Origin: Halichondria panicea
Lineage: Eukaryota; Porifera; Demospongiae; Suberitida; Halichondriidae
Direction: 5' to 3'
Length of the DNA: 64,000 nt
Assembly: GCF_963675165.1 (NCBI RefSeq)
Contig: NC_087388.1
Span: 3,477,047-3,541,046, forward strand
Part shown: one piece after another, positions 23,024 to 35,539 of the stretch
Layout: the number at the start of each line of letters is the position of its first letter
How positions within the stretch are numbered: position 1 is the stretch's first letter
Program-made: the position numbers and the translations under genes
The notes under the pieces: model-generated
The model's database searches: none
What the model was told of the DNA's origin: nothing
Seen by the model: the letters and a program-made list of their open reading frames with translations, nothing else

Positions 23024-24359
23024 AGACATTCGGCTTTCGCCGAACTGACATAATTATTGGAGCCCCTATACCGGTCCACCACTGGCAGAGCCAACTGAGG
23101 TACATGTACTATTTCAGCAAAATAACTACATACATGTATAATTATATTAGTTGGTCAGGGAATTTAGCCGCATCCAGGGAAAAGAAATCACCATCAGGGC
23201 ATGGGAGGTATTGTGCCCCAAAGTGATACGCTTAGCCGCTAACGAGAATGTACGGCAATTCAAGATGCTCTAGCAAAGTTGACGTGCACCATTGAGTGTA
23301 CAATGCACTGGGAAAATTATTCGCTATTATAGGAAATTATAGGAAATGTACTGTATAGCTAGACGAAATACCTTTGTATAACTGTACGTTTGTATAACTG
23401 TACGTATTGCTTTACTGCTGCATGCACGCAGCACATTACATCGTATACAGCCGAGTCTCATTGCCTACTACACTCATTGCCTCTACTACATGCTAACTGA
23501 CACCAGATTCAAGGCAGAGAATTATTCTGACTGACCTTACAATACAATAATTATGCCTTCACTCCCCTGTAAAATACATGTAATACATGTACGCCGCATT
23601 AAGATATACCGTATACTAGCAACAATAAAATCCACACAGACGCAATAGTTAGATCGCAAAGGGTCACATTTTCTGCTGATTTGGCTCGGTTTTTACCAGC
23701 AAAATATTCGCTAACGGAGGATGACTCAACAGAGCGGAGTGAATTAACCGCCCAGCCTCTTCTGTGGGTAAATGGGCATTCCTCAAGTGACGAAATTCCT
23801 CAAGTGACGAAGCTCTTTGTCGAGAGGTGGCTACATTTCCACCGAAGATGGCACCTCTTGTGCTCCTGAGTACATTTTATGTATTTAATCTGGCTGTGTC
23901 AACTTCTATACGGTATTCTTTCTAGGTGGAATCTAGGTGGAATCCAAGAGAACAAAACTGAACAGGCTTTGTGCTGAGTAGCTAGCTACCATGTGCCTTT
24001 AACTCTGACCTTTAAACTATCCTTTAAACTCCTTTAAACTATCTTTAAACTATAACTTTTAAAGTAGACTATCTTCTCCTAATAATTAGAATTATCATCT
24101 GGATGCAGTGTACCAGTCTGTGTTTGTTGTTAGTGTATTATTCCTATTGCCTGTTGTTGGCCCATTGTTCTGATTTGAAAAGTGTCTAATTTTATGTGCA
24201 TGCATGCGTCAGAAGTTGAGAACTCACCACCAACAAGTTCACTACCAATTGTTGGTGAAAACTAAATTCCATATTTTGGTGAGATATGGGACTGAGATAT
24301 GGGACTGAGATATGGGACAACATCTCACCACCATTTTTTGGTGAAGCTCACCAGAGTTT
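23024..24359. other. No gene seen
   Basis: AT-rich spacer with short duplications (GTTTGTATAACTGTACG near 23374-23404; TTCCTCAAGTGACGAAATTC near 23777-23812; GATATGGGACTGA near 24281-24316). Small frames show no family motif. GTTGGTGA/TCACCAAC pairs near 24226-24345 form small hairpins. Confidence 0.4.
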
Positions 24360-25110
24360 TTTTAACAGTGTACATGCAACTTCTCGAGTCTGTGCACAAT
24401 GATGTTCGGTTTTCTGGACACATTAATTTGAACAATTCTTTTCGTACTATTGTGGGTTAAGTGTTACAACGAGAGACATACATACCTTTATCGTGGCGAG
24501 CATCTGTTATTACCCACTGTTATTACCCACTGTTGATAAAGTAGATAAAGTACACTTGTTTGACTCAAAAAATATTTACCTCGACATTGGTTGATTAATT
24601 AGGTGTTGCTGCTTTCACTGCGTGGATGCCTTGGCAGTACCCTCCTTTGTTATATACTGTAACCATACACAAACCTGAAGAAATGTACCATGCACCGACT
24701 TTTCCTAAGCCGGCATTGCTACTGAAGTGGATGTAGAACTCCAGCATAAATGAATAACTGGTTGTCACTGGCGTTGGTCCTGAACGATACATACAATTAT
24801 TTTATTACAAACTTCTGAATTCTTCTCACTTCTGAATTCTTCTCCAACATGGGCACGACAGTTGTAACTATAACTATACCCATATTGTTGGACAATCTCC
24901 GTTGTCCAAGGGCAATGAGCCCCTATCGTCTTCTTGGCCCCTCCTCCGTGTCGAACATCCGAACATCAGCTGCCTAAAACTGTGCCTAGCACCATTTTTT
25001 TTGTTTTTTGTTCTGGTTTGAACAAACTACCTCGTGCGACAAACTACAAACTACCTATACTCAGGAAGCTACCTATACTCAGGAAGAAGGCGTATCAAAA
25101 GAAGTGTATC
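24360..25110 (-). pseudogene. Damaged paralogue of the 2.2-3.9 kb gene
   Basis: Segments match the locus at 2766-3960 in the same order and orientation: AACTTCTCGAGTCTGTGCAC (24370; 2767), TGGCGAGCATCTGTTATTAC (24494; 2941), GGCATTGCTACTGAAGTGGA (24711; 3169) and ACTATACTCAGGAAG-type sequence (about 25050; 3937). Exons are shortened or disrupted. This copy carries tandem duplications that the other lacks (CTGTTATTACCCA doubled at 24504-24529; GATAAAGTA doubled at 24534-24550; GTGTATCAAAAGAA region near 25090-25118). Confidence 0.7.
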
Positions 25111-25184
25111 AAAAGAAGTGTAAATCATCTTTTGTCATTTACACCTGATGAGTGTTTAAGAATTACAAATTATAAATTATAATG

Positions 25185-26170
25185 TCAACCTCGGTTGACG
25201 GAAATCAAGACTGTCACTACAACACGGCGATATGATATGGCTTGGACGGATGACGGCGACGTCATAAAAACAAAACCACAAATTTTAATGTTGCTATTAT
25301 TTTCTGTTATTTTTTCTAATGTTGCTTGTTGACCGCATCACTCGCTACTGCTGCACGCTGCGCTCTAGACATTCTTAGAAAACTAACCGCAGCTGCATAG
25401 CGACTAGTAATTAATTTGTTATTGTGGAATTCCCTTCCCCGGAAAATTAATTAACTGTTTAAAGAATCCTAGGCAGCTAAAACTTTGCAGGCAGCGGTTT
25501 ATTGCTCAATTTAAGTGCAAGCAGCTAGAACTGATTGGTAACAAGCGAGAGAATTTAACATCCCGAATCTGAAAGCGAAAGCTTATTTAAGGAAAAGAAA
25601 AACTGTATCATTCATCATTCATCAATATCAATATTGTGAAGCGAAGATGTTTATGATGGTATAACTTTGCACTTGAGTAATAATTATACATGTCTTCCGA
25701 ACGTGAACGTAATCCGGGAGGGTAATAATGAGAGGGGCAGTGTTTTCCGACTGCCAACTTTACCGGACTTCACTGCAGAGCAGTGGAAAAACTGGTTTCT
25801 CTGTTTGCGCTAAAAGATACCCTACCACGACGACGCAATGTTGGCAAATGTTGGCAAAATGAGATCAAAGAAAAAACCCCACGGAGAAAAAAATTATACA
25901 GATAATTATTCTAACGAACTGCACCAGCAATGAGTTGTTTTTTTCTATGACACTTCTACTATTACAAACATTTTTGGGACAGTTATCACCTACTCAGGTG
26001 CATTAAGGCACGTCCAGAATCAAGCAACGTCACACGTCACATACGTTGAAAAGTGTGCGATATTAAACATATTAAACATATTAATTTGACAGACATTTTG
26101 TTTTCTCTTTAGTTAGATCCTATCCTTTCATAGGTAATCATCATGGTCTATACAACAACAAGCTAATATT
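25185..26170. other. No gene seen
   Basis: AT-rich sequence without supported exons before the left arm of the 12.4-kb element. The recurrent tandem duplications continue (ATCATTCATCA near 25607; TATTAAACA near 26060-26080). Confidence 0.4.
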
Positions 26171-27246
26171 TGTGACAGGGCCAATGAAAACGGACCTTAA
26201 CGCGGCAATAATTAAATTAAGCTATAGGCCAATTTAGTAGAAATGAAAAACATGGGCAAAAATTTTTTTTTTCACAGGTGCTAACTTCAACCCTTCCTCT
26301 ACCTACCTGTAAAAATTTGGGTCTCTACGAAGCTTTAAACAGGTCAAGCGCGGACGTTGAAGAAACTCACCAAACGTTCATTTTTTACAATGAAATTTAC
26401 TGTCTACGTGAGGGGAAATTTCCTGGGAATTTCCCTATTATTGTTTATTATTTTTAACAAATAAAAGATGACAACTTGTAAGGACTATTTCATCAGCCCA
26501 GTACTTACAATCATCAAGAGGAGCCAGGTATATTATAGCTCCACTTCTTATCAAACATAATTTAGCAACAGAAATAGATTAGAAAGAGCAGCTATCTAGC
26601 TAGCTAGCTTGGCGTAGATCCACTCTTGTTTCTTTAGATGTACGTATCCCGTGCCACTTGTCCTCATAAACACTCCATAACAACCTACAGATAAGTAGTA
26701 AGTTAAGATAGACACAATATCAATGTCACTTACATTCTAGCCAATAGACTAGCGTTTCTCAGGCCTCCGACACTTACCACCACCTGGGGGAACCATCAAT
26801 ATAAATGTTATACGACAATTCCACGCAGTTTCCTGGGCCCTCCATGATGTGATCACCCATCCCATCAGGCCTGTTACTACTAAGCACAATGGCAGTGATA
26901 CCAGTACTAAATTAAAGGAGGAAAGCTTCTTATAAGGCTACTAATAAGTTGGATCAAGCCTTAGATCGATACGGACGAATACTAAGTGAAAGACTACCTA
27001 TAATAGATTACTTAGGCTTCCTTTAAGCTGTATGAAGGACAGAGACACTTTCTGTAGGCTCCATACAAGTGAGGGATCTTTTATAAGACTGATACATTAC
27101 ACAGATAATAAGTACAAGCTTATAACAAGACATGAGAGCTTACCATTTGAGCGACGGGAGTCTTTGTCTCTTTATTTCTTCGAAGATCCTTCCTAGGTGC
27201 CAAGCAATCCAGCTACATAACTATACTAGCTAGCTAGAGAGTCCTA
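26171..27246 (+). repeat. Left arm of the 12.4-kb inverted repeat
   Basis: Outer 60 bp (to about 26230) match the right arm strongly; 26230-26430 has no counterpart; homology resumes near 26431 and runs, with indels, to 27246. It contains GATGTGATCACCCATCCCAT and AGACTACCTATAATA. No ORF. Extra tandem bits (TAGCTAGCTAGC, GTCTTTGTCTC) distinguish it from the right arm. Confidence 0.8.
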
Positions 27247-27505
27247 AGCAGAGTATCCACGAGCCCACAGAAACTGAGTATACACGCCAGCCAAAGATGA
27301 CCACACAGCCAAAGATGACCACAATGCACTCAAGACCAAGAGACTACACATTCAAGCCCACACCATATAAATTCAAGCACCAACACAGCTGTTTTAGGTC
27401 AGCTGTTTTAGGTCAGAAAAATATATCTAAAATACAACATTCCAATTGTGTGATTTACTTCCGGTTTGTATAGAATAAAAACTGGGATTTGTAATATATT
27501 TTTAG

Positions 27506-29748
27506 TTGCAAGAGAAGTTTACAAAAAGAATGTCTACTCCTGGCTCAGTTCCCGTTGCAAATGAATTCATACACTCGCTTGGATCAAACAATATTGTGAG
27601 TGAACCTAGGTGGTTTATGATATTGAAATGCCTCAATGATAGTGCACATGCAAGTATCCGGCTTGTAAACGTAATGGCATACGATGGATCCACTTTGCAA
27701 CTTGGTGGTAGTGACCAGGAATTGAATCCCATTTTACTGTCTGTTGTTGCTTCAACAAACATTGTGTCATACTCGAGATACGCTAGCAACTGTGGCATTT
27801 GTTTTGAACTCTTGTTTCACACAATTAGAGAAGATACAAACAATCCCTTTGACTTTTCGTACTTTATGAGCAAGATTGCCGATTGGAAAAGAATACAAGA
27901 GTTCAAATCAGATGCTCAAAGCCACAGTCACACGTTAACAATTTCAATTCAAGAGACTGAACTGTTGTCAGACATTTTAATATTAGCAAAAAGTTTTGAA
28001 GTAGCAGACATGTTGAAATTTGTGTCCATACATAGAATAGCACCACTTTAATGTTTTTTGTTGTTTACAGGTTACGAAGAACATATTTGTTGATGGAAAG
28101 TACGTCCCAACAGATTTGATTGGGTTGTTTGAATTCATGTGTACAAACTCTGAACTGCTGTCAACCTCTGACATATGCTACATACTGCACGCTAACCAGA
28201 AAGTGCTCAAAGAATTCAAATTGAGGCAGGTCAATGGGCTCTGGTCTTGTTGCCAGCAACCCACTTGCAGGTTTTCAGAGGTGTGGAACAGGCTGAACAG
28301 CTCCTCTGGCAAGTCGATTACAGATGTTAAGTTCAGTGCAAACTGCAGGCCTTTCAATGCTGTGAAGTCCAGCATGGCATGGGACACTGTGAGTGCAAAA
28401 AATGTCAAAAAAAACATTGTTCAAGTGCATTCCTACATGCCTGTGCTGGTCTCTAGAATGGCCATTACCCCCAAGTGCGATTGCCCCAACCCAACACTTG
28501 ACTGTGCCGACTGCACAACTGTCTACACGAATGGGGACAGTTTGAAAAGGTTCATGAGAACTAGGCAGGCCTGCATTGAGCACATACAGTCGCAATCCGA
28601 GCTCACAACAGAGGACTTCCTGGTCCTGTCGTCATATTGCATGGTACCCTCCTCTGGCAAAGTGCAACCTCAGCAATTTCGAGAACAAATCTCCCAGGAG
28701 ACATATGTTTACAACCACGTGTTCAACGAGAACTTTACTGGGGTTATAAACAACCTCATGCTTTGTTATTTTGGGTTTTACAAAGGCTTTGACATTGCAC
28801 CAAGCGAGATGCTCAAGAAAATACTGTTCTACTGCATGAGGTGCCAATACATCAGGTCTAACAAGTTCAAGACCAGGCAGCACTTGGTGGCAAAAGACAC
28901 CACCACTGTTGACACCATGCTTAGCAACCTATTCATACTCAACAGCAAGTCCTCAATTTTGAGGGAGGAGGGAGAAGGTCAGACAGCAGTACATGCACTA
29001 CACTGTGAACTCTGATGAGTACACCTACGAAGTTGCAGAGATACTGAGTGACGCATTCAGGTCCACCAACAGCAGGCTCTCAGACAATGTCTACTTCTGC
29101 AGCATCTTCCACAAATTCAAAAAATGCACCGACCAAACATACAGACACATTCTACTGAATTGTGCCCCCTCCAGAGACAAACTGAAACACAACAGGTGCA
29201 TAACATACATGGAGCTATCAGAGGATGGAAGAGAGGAGACACTATACACCGCAACTCCAGAGCTGTTCAAGTACAGAAATGCTTCAACTGCAATGAGTTA
29301 TTACCTGAAGCTTGCTGACTTTTTCAAGTTAACTACGAGGCTTAAGAGGAAGATGGGTGTGTCCTTTGGAAAGAAGGACAAAAACAAAGTCTATGTGGAG
29401 CCAACCTTTGACAACCTCACAGAAGCTGAGCTGTTTTGGCTGAGGCAACCTCACTCTGTCAAGAGTTGTGACAATCTAAGAACACTAAAAGACACACATG
29501 CAGTGACAATCTTCCCAGCAGATCTAGTTGAGAGCAGTGAGCCCATGGAGCAGGATGATGAAGAGGACCAAGACCTGCTTGCTAAAATTTTGAGTGGGCT
29601 CTCTGAACTCGAGCAGATGCAGGTTGCAACCGCACCAGCCCCTCCCCCTGAAATATTTGAAGTCCAACAGCTGACCAGCAGTGACATAACTCAGAAATAT
29701 GACACAATTAGACAATCTGTAATTAAAGCACTTCAAATGAGACAATAA
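27506..29748 (+). CDS. Unidentified long gene, virus-like cluster
   Basis: Three open stretches in series: 27506-28051, 28071-29015 and 28993-29748. The first two could join across a 49-bp intron (28022-28070, ending TTTACAG) in phase 0. The last two overlap and differ by one base of frame near 28965-29000, so the gene is broken there or the assembly has an indel. The product would be about 730 residues: N-terminal MSTPGSVPVANEFIHSL, a Cys-rich middle (CDCPNPTLDCADC), then FHKFKKCTDQTYRHILLN, KRKMGVSFGKKDKNKVYVEP and an acidic, Pro-rich C-terminus (MEQDDEEDQDLLAKIL ... APAPPPEIFEVQ). No signal peptide, membrane segment or enzyme motif. I do not recognise the family; long intron-poor ORFs followed by a small basic protein resemble DNA-virus structural modules, which is inference only. 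Confidence 0.6.
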
Positions 29749-29802
29749 TAATATATTTTTTTTTGTATATGGTTCTGTGTTCAAATAATTATCCTTGCAC
29801 TG

Positions 29803-30183
29803 ATGGCTACACTAGATCAACTTAAGTTGTATGTGCAGAGGAGCAGGGCCACCATCAACAGAGCTTTGAACAGACTGAGGAACAGTGGTCAATTGCCACA
29901 GGTGTTTAGTGGCAGAGGAAGATCTGCTAGGGGAAGAGTACCTAGTCCAGCATCCACAGTGCCAGAAAAAATAACTGTTTTGAATGCACTGGACACCATC
30001 CTCTCCAATAGAAGAACAAGCCAAAAAACTAAAATAGAGAGACTCAGAGCATACATCCTCAGAGTCAATCAGAGGTGTACCGATGTGGGTGTGCTTGAAC
30101 TAGTAGCAAATGTGAGTGAACAAATTCACGAGCCAACAGTGGTGGTGTCTTTTGCCACCAAGTGCTGCCTAGCCTTCATCTAA
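29803..30183 (+). CDS. Small basic protein, 126 residues
   Basis: Begins ATG 54 bp after the previous stop. It starts MATLDQLKLYVQRSRATINR and contains NRLRNSGQLPQVFSGRGRSA and NRRTSQKTKIERLRAYILR, so it is strongly basic and Ser/Arg-rich with likely amphipathic helices: a plausible nucleic-acid-binding or core protein. The last codons (CLAFI and stop) and the following 40 bp match the reverse complement of 37189-37245 beside the right arm, so the C-terminus may be defined by that junction. Family unknown. Confidence 0.55.
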   Translation: MATLDQLKLYVQRSRATINRALNRLRNSGQLPQVFSGRGRSARGRVPSPASTVPEKITVLNALDTILSNRRTSQKTKIERLRAYILRVNQRCTDVGVLELVANVSEQIHEPTVVVSFATKCCLAFI

Positions 30184-30242
30184 CTAACTTGTCTTCTCCA
30201 GAACATCTTTTACTAAGCTTTATGAGTATACGGAAGTGCCCG

Positions 30243-30931
30243 GAAGCCAATAATTGACTTCTCTGCCAATCAAGGAACATGGCTTCTGTCTCCACAAGGG
30301 TGCCTTTGTTGATGCCATGGCCCTACGCTACGGCTGGACACCCATCAAGACCCCCACACACTGTGCCTGTGGCGCTGCGTTTGTTGTGGATCATATACTT
30401 TCTTGCCCACGCGGTGGGTTTCCTTCCCTGCGTCACAATGAAATAAGAGATTTAACAGCGAGACTCTTAACTGAAGTATGCAATGATGTGCAAATTGAAC
30501 CAGAGCTTCAGGAGATCACCACAGAGACCATGTCCGGGAGAAGCGCAAATACCACCATAGGTGCTAGGCTTGATGTTGCTGCCAGTGGTCTCTGGGGAGG
30601 CAGACGCGAGAGAACCCTGATGGACGTCAGAGTCTTCAACCCTTTTGCTCCCTCAAATCGCAACACAACCCTAGACCAATGCTTCAGGAAGCACGAGAGG
30701 GAAAAGATCCGTGCATACGGACAAAGGGTGAGAGAAGTGGAGCATGCTACTTTCGTCCCCATTGTGATGTCTGCGACTGGCGGCCTTTCAAAACAAGCTA
30801 CAAACTTCTACAAACGACTGGCCTCCCTGCTAGCAGAGAAATGGGACCAACCCTACAGCACCACCCTGCACAAAACCTTGCGATTGACCTTCCCAAACCA
30901 TTGGGCACTAAGCTTACTGTTCAAGAATTGA
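30243..30931 (+). pseudogene. Retroelement C-terminal domain (restriction-like endonuclease)
   Basis: The frame is open into ORF-poor DNA upstream, so the N-terminal part is missing. It contains HGFCLHKGAFVDAMALRYGW, a Cys/His cluster (CACGAAFVVDHILSCPRGG), RHNEIRDLTARLLTEVC, then GARLDVAASGLWGG and TLMDVRVFNPFAPSN, and FYKRLASLLAEKWDQPYS. The Cys-Cys-His-Cys cluster before a D...DV(R)V core is what is known of the restriction-like endonuclease of R2/CRE-type non-LTR retrotransposons; the assignment is by motif order. Copies at 44908-45616 and 49975-50132, with poly(A) tails and target duplications, support retroelement origin. This copy lacks the last residues and has no poly(A). Confidence 0.65.
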
Positions 30932-31030
30932 AGGTCATCTCAGCAATAATTATACTGCCCTATCTATATTAACAATTGCAAGTGCTGCCCATGTCAATTT
31001 GTGACCGTAAGTACATGTGCATCTTTTCAG

Positions 31031-31386
31031 AATAAAGATGATGCTGTACCTGATAATGCTGTGCCTGATGATGCTGTGCCTGATGATGCTGTGCCTGATG
31101 ATATGTCCGAAGATGCTACGTCTGATAGTGACACAGGTATTACTATACACTTTGATATTAAACGCTGAATATGTACGCAAAATCTATAGGTAACGAACGT
31201 ACTGCAGAGTCCAAGCTCTGAATTTGATAAGATGAAGCAACGAAATATTCTCGGGGTGAGGTAAATATTTGTGGAGGCTATTTGTGGAGGCTATTGGTGT
31301 TGTTTGCATAGGGCAATGTCTCTTGTGATGACGCAGGTCCTATTCTGCTGAAGCACGGAAAAGAATAACGGGGATGCACATCACGA
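31031..31386 (+). CDS. Acidic repeat exon and following exon-like pieces
   Basis: The acceptor TCTTTTCAG is followed at 31031 by a frame encoding four repeats of DDAVP and SEDATSDSDTG, ending at the donor CACAGGTATT (about 31137). A second candidate (acceptor near 31190, VTNVLQSPSSEFDKMKQRN) ends at GTGAGG, and a third starts after CATAG near 31311. The 15-bp repeat keeps frame. The pieces look like N-terminal acidic exons of a transposon gene, but no domain is identifiable. Confidence 0.35.
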
Positions 31387-31499
31387 TCAGACAAAAAGAA
31401 GATCAAGAGTACTGATGATGGTATAGATTCACTCAAAACAATCCAGAAGTTGTAAGTTAATCACTTCACTTCACTTTACTCCAACTGTACCATGTTTAG

Positions 31500-32689
31500 G
31501 TAACTCTTTAATTATTGGCATCTAAAGGAAGGAAAGATGAAGAGAATCAAACAAAATCCAAAATCCAAGGTGCTTTGGCCTTGCCTTCCACAAATTTTAT
31601 ATCAGTGTCTTTAATAAGTATAATAAGTGTCACACCTGTTTTTTATCCGTACTGGTTCAGCACATATCGTCGAAACAAAAGTGGATCGGTGCTTATTGAT
31701 TAATATTATAGCAGTTGTGCATGTGATCAACTGTATACGTAGTTAGTTTTATACGTAGTTAGTGTGCTCATAATTCAAGTATAGTACATAAATTGCATAG
31801 TAGTTAGATGGCTACATATATTCATACATAATTATGTAGAGCTCGAAATATTGGACGTATGAGTCGTCGTCAGATGATCCATTCCAATTACACCTTCTAC
31901 GTGCACACTTGGAGAGAAAGCACACTTGGAGAGAAAGGAAAAAAAAGGATAATTATAAGTAATATAACACATAATTAATAATTATAGTGACGTACATGTG
32001 TTATTATAATAGCATATCATTTTAAGTAAGTTTCATTTCATGGATAGGTTAATTTAATTTAAGCATATCATATTAAGTTTCATAGTTTAAGTTTCATTTC
32101 ATGGATTTAGATTTTTACTCACTGTGTATGAAATGTTCATGGATATTTCACAATCTCAATCTTTGAAATTCTAAACTTTGAAATTCTAAATTTAATGCCA
32201 TGAAAATCCCCAATGATGCCATAGTTCATTGGTGCTTGATTTTCCATCTGCTTTTCATGGGTGTAAAATTTCAGCTGGTCTATCGGGCTGTGAAATGCAC
32301 ATGATTTGGATATTTCACATTTCATGGTATGTACTATCTTGAAATTCTTAATTTTAATACGGTGTTATTTGATTTGCCCATTAAAAGGCAATTAAGTCAT
32401 CCTAGGTTAAGTCTAAGTCACATAGTATAGTATGTACTTCCCATGTGATCTATCAACTAAGTGTCATTTGGCCTGTAATATAGTAGTGTATGTAATATAG
32501 TAGTGTATCATAATTATAGTAATGTTATCATTGTTTCTGGTAATGGTAAACATATCAAGCAGATAGGCGATGCTCTTTACCCAATATCCCGTACAATGCT
32601 AAATTGAATAGCCACTTCACTTCATAGATCAGCAAATGACTTCCTTTATAGGTGGAGGAGTTTGTTGGTAACATCACTATAGTCAGCAT
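31500..32689. other. No gene seen
   Basis: Very AT-rich. Local repeats: TTTCATTTCATGGAT (32033; 32092), CTTTGAAATTCTAAA (32161-32188) and TATGTAATATAGTAGTG (32480-32507). Palindromic bits (GAAATATCC/GGATATTTC) occur near 32138 and 32307. Confidence 0.4.
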
Positions 32690-33690
32690 GGCTACTGATA
32701 AATTTCAACGCTGTGTTGGAGCTATGCGCACATGCCAGCACTGAGCTCGTGGTATTTTTAATATTTTGCTTCGAGGTACGGTTCGATCAGAGAAAAGCTA
32801 CAAGATCTTCGTAGTAGGGAGTGAGAATATCGACCTTGTAGAGTGAGTGTAGAGTGAGAGTGAGTGTAGAGTGAGAGGACAGTGACTGGGATCATAGCTG
32901 GGTAGGTCAAGCTAAAAAGAAAGAGCCTGAGAAAGGGGTGGACCATCTTCCTGGACCTGGTAAGTGAGTAGCGGTTTGTTTAGTCTAGTACAGTGGACAA
33001 CATGAGCCTCTTGTAAACCTGTGTGTAGGTGTAGATGTAGGTGAAGAAAATATTTCCCGGGAAAAGGGTGTCTGCCGATAGAAACTCACAGACAAGTTTC
33101 TGCAGATCCTTGTCACCATGAGAACATTGAACAGTCATTATCATGTGTTCAGTCACTTTGTAATCATACAATATTGTTTGTGTACATAATTGTGAATTTT
33201 TGTTAACAATTGTTATTTGTGGGGTGGTGGTTGGTTGCTAGCTAGGCAACAATGATGATTCCATGATTCCATGGATGCAACAGGTCCGGTTCTACCTGTG
33301 GAACTTTGTTACAAGTGTTTTCAATATACGGTTCATGAGTTATAAATTTTTAAACAAAATATGCAAATATTTACTAGATAATCAAAGCAGGATCGGCGCC
33401 CTTTTCCCGGGAAATTCACCTAATTACAAGTTCAATGGTGGCTCATGATGTTGTACTAACTAGCCTAACTAGCCTAAATACAGTTAGACCAGATCCAAGA
33501 AGTTTATCCATGCTTCTTATCTAGCTATGATCTTGTTGTCTCACACTCAACAAGGCCATAGCATCGATATTCTCACTGTCTAGCTGCTCACTGAGGCTGT
33601 ACTACGAAGATGTTGAAACATTATCAAAGCTCGAGGCAGCATATTATGTAAAAGAGCAGCTCAATGTGCATGTGCTGTGCATGTGCTGGT
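32690..33690. repeat. Two relatives of the TTAA MITE, head to head
   Basis: 32690-33375 matches the internal sequence of the MITE at 37815-38541 in reverse orientation (GGGATCATAGCTGG; TGTAGGTGAAGAAAATATTTCC; TTGCTAGCTAGGCAAC). 33385-33690 matches its second half in forward orientation (CCCTTTTCCCGGGAAAT; TACAAGTTCAATGGTGG). Neither keeps recognisable termini or the TTAA duplication. Confidence 0.65.
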
Positions 33691-34918
33691 AGACACAAGA
33701 AACTACTATACAAACTTTGGAGAATAGGAATAACTGGTCCTCTTTGGTTCTGGTTTAAGACTTCACTATGTCTCGCTACGTAATGTCAACTCCTCTATGT
33801 TACCGGTGATATCAGGTGTGCCACAGGGCAGCATTTTAGATTTTAGGTCCCCTTCTATTCCTCATCTATGTAAATGATCTGCCTGATAAAATCCAGCATG
33901 TGAGATGCTTTATGTTTGCCGATGACACCAAACTGCTAAAAGGTATCAGCAAAGAAGAGGATGAGCTTTTACTACAAAGAGATCTGAATGCCGTGGACAC
34001 ATGGTGTGAAAAATGGAAAATAAGTCTAAATGTAGATAAGTGCAAGACTATGAGAATGTGCAAGACTATGAGAATGTCCCTCAGCAACAAATCTCAAGAT
34101 ACCCACGAATACACCATCAATTCTAATGACCTTGGAATTCTAGTTCACCAAAATCTTACTTGGAGGCAGCAACACAGTCTAGTCTGCAAAAAATCATACA
34201 TCTCTCTCTACCTAATCAAGAGGACGATCCCAGCAAACTCTTCAACTAATCTACTGGTAAGAAGTAACCTATCATACTTCTCTCAGTTATGGAGGCCAAT
34301 GTATATCAAAGACATACAAAGTATAGAACGTGTACAAAAAAGAGCTACGAAATACATTCTGAACGACTTTACCTCATGTTACAAATCAAGACTATTGAAA
34401 CTAAAATTGTTACCACTAATGCATTGGCTAGAATTGCAGGACATTATGTATCTTGTAAAATGTCTGAAATCGCCCCAAAATACCATTGCTCAACTAGTAT
34501 CTTTCATATCAAGTAAAACAAGAGCAGGTCAGACTGGAAGGAACCAACTATACAAGACATTTCGGAACTCACTCCCGGCTGATATATTGGACTTTTTAGC
34601 ATCTGTCTACAGTATAAAACAAAAAGTACGGCAATATTTAATATCTAATTTTGAAAGAAATTTTGAACAATCGGATGTGTGCTCGTTCCACCTGATATGC
34701 CCATGCCAGAACTGCCACACAATTTAATGATATTTTGTTTTGTTTGTTTTGTTTTTTTCTTGTTTTGTTTCGTTCCAGCTGCCCCTGAAAAGGGGTAAAG
34801 GGGTAAGTCTGTCAGCATTAGGATGTATGCCTGCTAGACCATGCCTGCTAGACCTTACTACCTTACTCTATTTTCTGTAATGTCATATGCTGTAAAGCTC
34901 TCATAATAATAATAATAA
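33690..34918 (+). pseudogene. LINE reverse-transcriptase fragment (CR1/Jockey-like)
   Basis: Starts within the RT domain (ISGVPQGS, then GPLLFLIYVNDLPD) and continues with the catalytic box CFMFADDTKLLKG, WCEKWKISLNVDKC and a thumb/C-terminal region with SIERVQKRATKYILNDF, ending at 34727. The 3' region ends in (AATA/ATA)n near 34902-34918, as in CR1-like LINEs. The 5' part (endonuclease, fingers) is absent. A 7-bp duplication ATTTTAG (33833-33846) breaks the frame between QGS and GPLL; an 18-bp duplication (34041-34076) repeats CKTMRM in frame. Confidence 0.85.
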
Positions 34919-35539
34919 TGCACATAGCAGCGTGCACAGCGAATTTTTGAAAATTACCACTGACAGGGTTAAACATCCATCTATGGACTATGAGCTCTCC
35001 ACACACAAACATTTCTACCTAAATGCAGATCCCTCACATTTGTGTTCTGTTCTATTTATTAAATGAAGATGTTGGTGATCACTTGTCCAATCCCAATTCT
35101 AGTAAGAGAGGCTGCTCCCTCACCATATAACACAGCAGCTGCCATTTGACATTAAGTATTAAGTATGGAGATGAAGCCTTTCACCAAACAAGACTTCATC
35201 TCTAGTGACACCCGTCAAATGTAAATGTTATGCCTCTGGCCAAGGTCACAGACCACAATGTTTCACAGACCACAATGTTAAGAAAAACTTGTGCCAGCTA
35301 TAAATACAATCATCTACTTTGGTAACTGTTTTGTACCCAACATAATTATATGGACATACCTGAGACCTATATAAGAGATTCCTTCCTAAGTGTTCTAACC
35401 AGCATTGAGCTTCACTCTGGGAGTAGTGAGTAGTGGAGAGTAGTGAGTAGTGGATCAGCAGCACTGAAAAAGATGAAAGTTAAAGTAAAAGCAGACACGA
35501 GATTGGAGTTATGTCCTCAAAGAGTGAGAAAGGTGAAAG
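34919..35539. other. No gene seen
   Basis: AT-rich spacer with duplications such as TTTCACAGACCACAATG (35246-35279) and GTGAGTAGTGGA (35425-35454). No exon supported. Confidence 0.4.
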
